From Salipaludibacillus neizhouensis (lineage in GTDB: Bacteria; Bacillota; Bacilli; Bacillales; Salisediminibacteriaceae), in NCBI RefSeq assembly GCF_002886185.1, contig NZ_KZ614146.1, forward strand, positions 1,102,098-1,166,097: a DNA stretch of 64,000 nt, read 5' to 3'. A model generated the notes under the pieces. That model had not been told where the DNA came from. It worked only from the letters and a program-made list of their open reading frames with translations, and ran no database searches. Made by a program: the position numbers and the translations under genes. The first letter of the stretch is position 1. Each line of letters opens with the position of its first letter. Of the stretch, positions 63,200 through 64,000 are shown one piece after another.

Positions 63200-63263
63200 A
63201 AGGTGATTGAGGGTAATGGGGGAGATCTTTAAGAGTTTCCGTGAATAAATATAAAAATTTAAA

Positions 63264-63292
63264 TTAACGCACTTCTTGATGAAGTGCGTTAA
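63264..63292. terminator. hairpin after the ATL gene
   Basis: ACGCACTTC and GAAGTGCGT pair perfectly around TTGAT, followed by TAATATGCTTTT. The same hairpin is found in the duplicate near 55381-55408, with a better T-tract there. Confidence 0.8.
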
Positions 63293-63337
63293 TATGCTTT
63301 TCATAGAAATATTGTCACGATTGGCTTGTTGTGGATT

Positions 63338-63376
63338 CTGCCCCCAGTGCTTTATAGCACTGGGGGCACTTTTTTG
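63338..63376 (+). terminator. strong rho-independent terminator
   Basis: TGCCCCCAGTGCT and AGCACTGGGGGCA pair perfectly around TTAT, followed by CTTTTTT. Only its right arm survives in the 55.4-kb duplicate. Confidence 0.92.
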
Positions 63377-63402
63377 TGAACCAAGATTACCCAATCGTGC
63401 CT

Positions 63403-63431
63403 ATGAAGCAGAGAACCGTCCCCATATTTCC
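63403..63431 (+). repeat. REP-like element, last copy
   Basis: TGAAGCAGAGAACCGTCCCC followed by ATATTTCC, with the extended left arm CCAAGATTACCCAATCGTGC. The following 63432-63657 is AT-rich leader DNA with no gene-like frame. Confidence 0.9.
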
Positions 63432-63657
63432 TATGACTTTAGTAATAGTAATTTAACTTATTACTTGAGTTAAATAAGTAACCGCCCGATATGAAATGTG
63501 TCAAAAAAATACGTGTATATACTGACAGGACTTGCTAAACCCTCTAATTAAAATAATAATAATGAATTCTATAGAAATTATTTGCAAATTTTTCTATGAA
63601 AATAGTAGGACTTATATTATGATATAAATATACTACATGAGAGAGGAAGAATTGCAT

Positions 63658-64000
63658 ATGGAAAAGGTATTAGGTTTTATAAAACTTAGATGGGGATATA
63701 TTTTGGTAGCATTTATTGCTTTAATCATTGGAGGCATATTTGGCCCTTCTCAGGAGCAGGTAGATGCACTGGATCAAGAAAAAACTACTCTAAATGACAC
63801 CATTTCGGATACAAATAAGCAAGTCAAAGCACTTGAAGGGGAATTATCGGATATAAATAAGCAAGTTAAAGCACTTGAAGGAGAAAAAAAAGAGTTGGAA
63901 GCTAAAGTAAAAGAAGCGGAGCCATTTTTTCAACTAAAAGAAGCCGAGCGTAAAGAAAAAGAGGCTGAACTAAAGAAAAAAGAAGAAGAAGCAAAGGCTA
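63658..64000 (+). CDS. membrane-anchored coiled-coil protein, partial (3' end outside window)
   Basis: The first 114 residues of a protein that runs off the window. One membrane helix (residues ~13-31, GYILVAFIALIIGGIFG) is followed by a coiled coil. This has two near-identical 15-residue blocks ending NKQVKALEGE, then a Lys/Glu/Ala-rich helix (KEAERKEKEAELKKKEEEAK). GAGAGGAAGAATTGCAT precedes the ATG. The C-terminal domain, which would define the function, is not visible. Confidence 0.85.
   Translation, partial: MEKVLGFIKLRWGYILVAFIALIIGGIFGPSQEQVDALDQEKTTLNDTISDTNKQVKALEGELSDINKQVKALEGEKKELEAKVKEAEPFFQLKEAERKEKEAELKKKEEEAKA

Overview
The window looks like a chromosomal segment of a low-GC, spore-forming Bacillaceae species, possibly an alkaliphilic or halophilic relative of Bacillus subtilis. 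The basis is strong AGGAGG-type ribosome binding sites, SAM and T-box riboswitches, a class I 'Fda' aldolase, a Fur box, cre-like sites, and gene neighbourhoods matching B. subtilis (yfiY-yfiZ-yfhA-yfhC, ywaE-tyrZ, yoaS-yozG-yoaT). The genus cannot be fixed from the sequence alone.

Layout. Bases 1-2505: 3' part of a 23S rRNA gene, a 5S gene and a terminator. 3.0-5.1 kb: an acyltransferase and a tandem pair of small proteins with a C-x5-C motif. 5.3-9.2 kb: Fur-controlled siderophore uptake genes and a nitroreductase broken by an in-frame TGA. 9.5-10.2 kb: SAM riboswitch and msrA. 10.4-14.4 kb: gene stumps, a truncated DUF368 transporter, a MarR regulator, a T-box and tyrZ, and a HAD phosphatase. 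14.7-23.9 kb: many small membrane, lipo- and hypothetical proteins. 24.2-25.6 kb: an IS110-family element with a frameshift. 25.7-28.9 kb: a nitronate monooxygenase, an SDR protein and a coat-like protein.

29.3-62.5 kb is largely about plant-type sugars. A GH105 unsaturated-glucuronyl hydrolase sits with a TRAP transporter and a DeoR regulator. A sugar-binding sensor, histidine kinase and AraC-type response regulator precede a ChvE/MmsA/MmsB sugar ABC transporter. Further on come a class I aldolase, then a second, paralogous sensor-kinase-regulator trio upstream of an MFS sugar:H+ symporter. A fragment resembling a GH43 arabinanase lies beside that symporter. The two trios resemble the XylFII-LytS-YesN logic of clostridial xylose sensing: an anchored periplasmic-type binding protein reports sugar to a kinase, and the regulator drives transport. 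This functional reading is inference.

Between the two sugar regions lies a two-gene operon (50.0-54.5 kb). It encodes a 1261-residue superfamily 1 (UPF1-like) helicase, split by a coiled coil of about 500 residues, and a predicted winged-helix partner. A small zinc-ribbon-like protein follows. I cannot match this to a described system, and it is the best candidate for an undescribed (possibly defence or RNA/DNA surveillance) module.

The intergenic DNA is full of repeats. A REP-like element (consensus core TGAAGCASAGAACCGTCCCC) occurs at 16 places, a structured element of about 150 bp is present in two full and several partial copies, and single copies of two other Bacillaceae-type repeats occur. 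Several gene stumps (GNAT, methyltransferase, Rpn-type nuclease, GH43, Spo0E-like) and a decayed duplicate of the alkyltransferase-like locus show active rearrangement.
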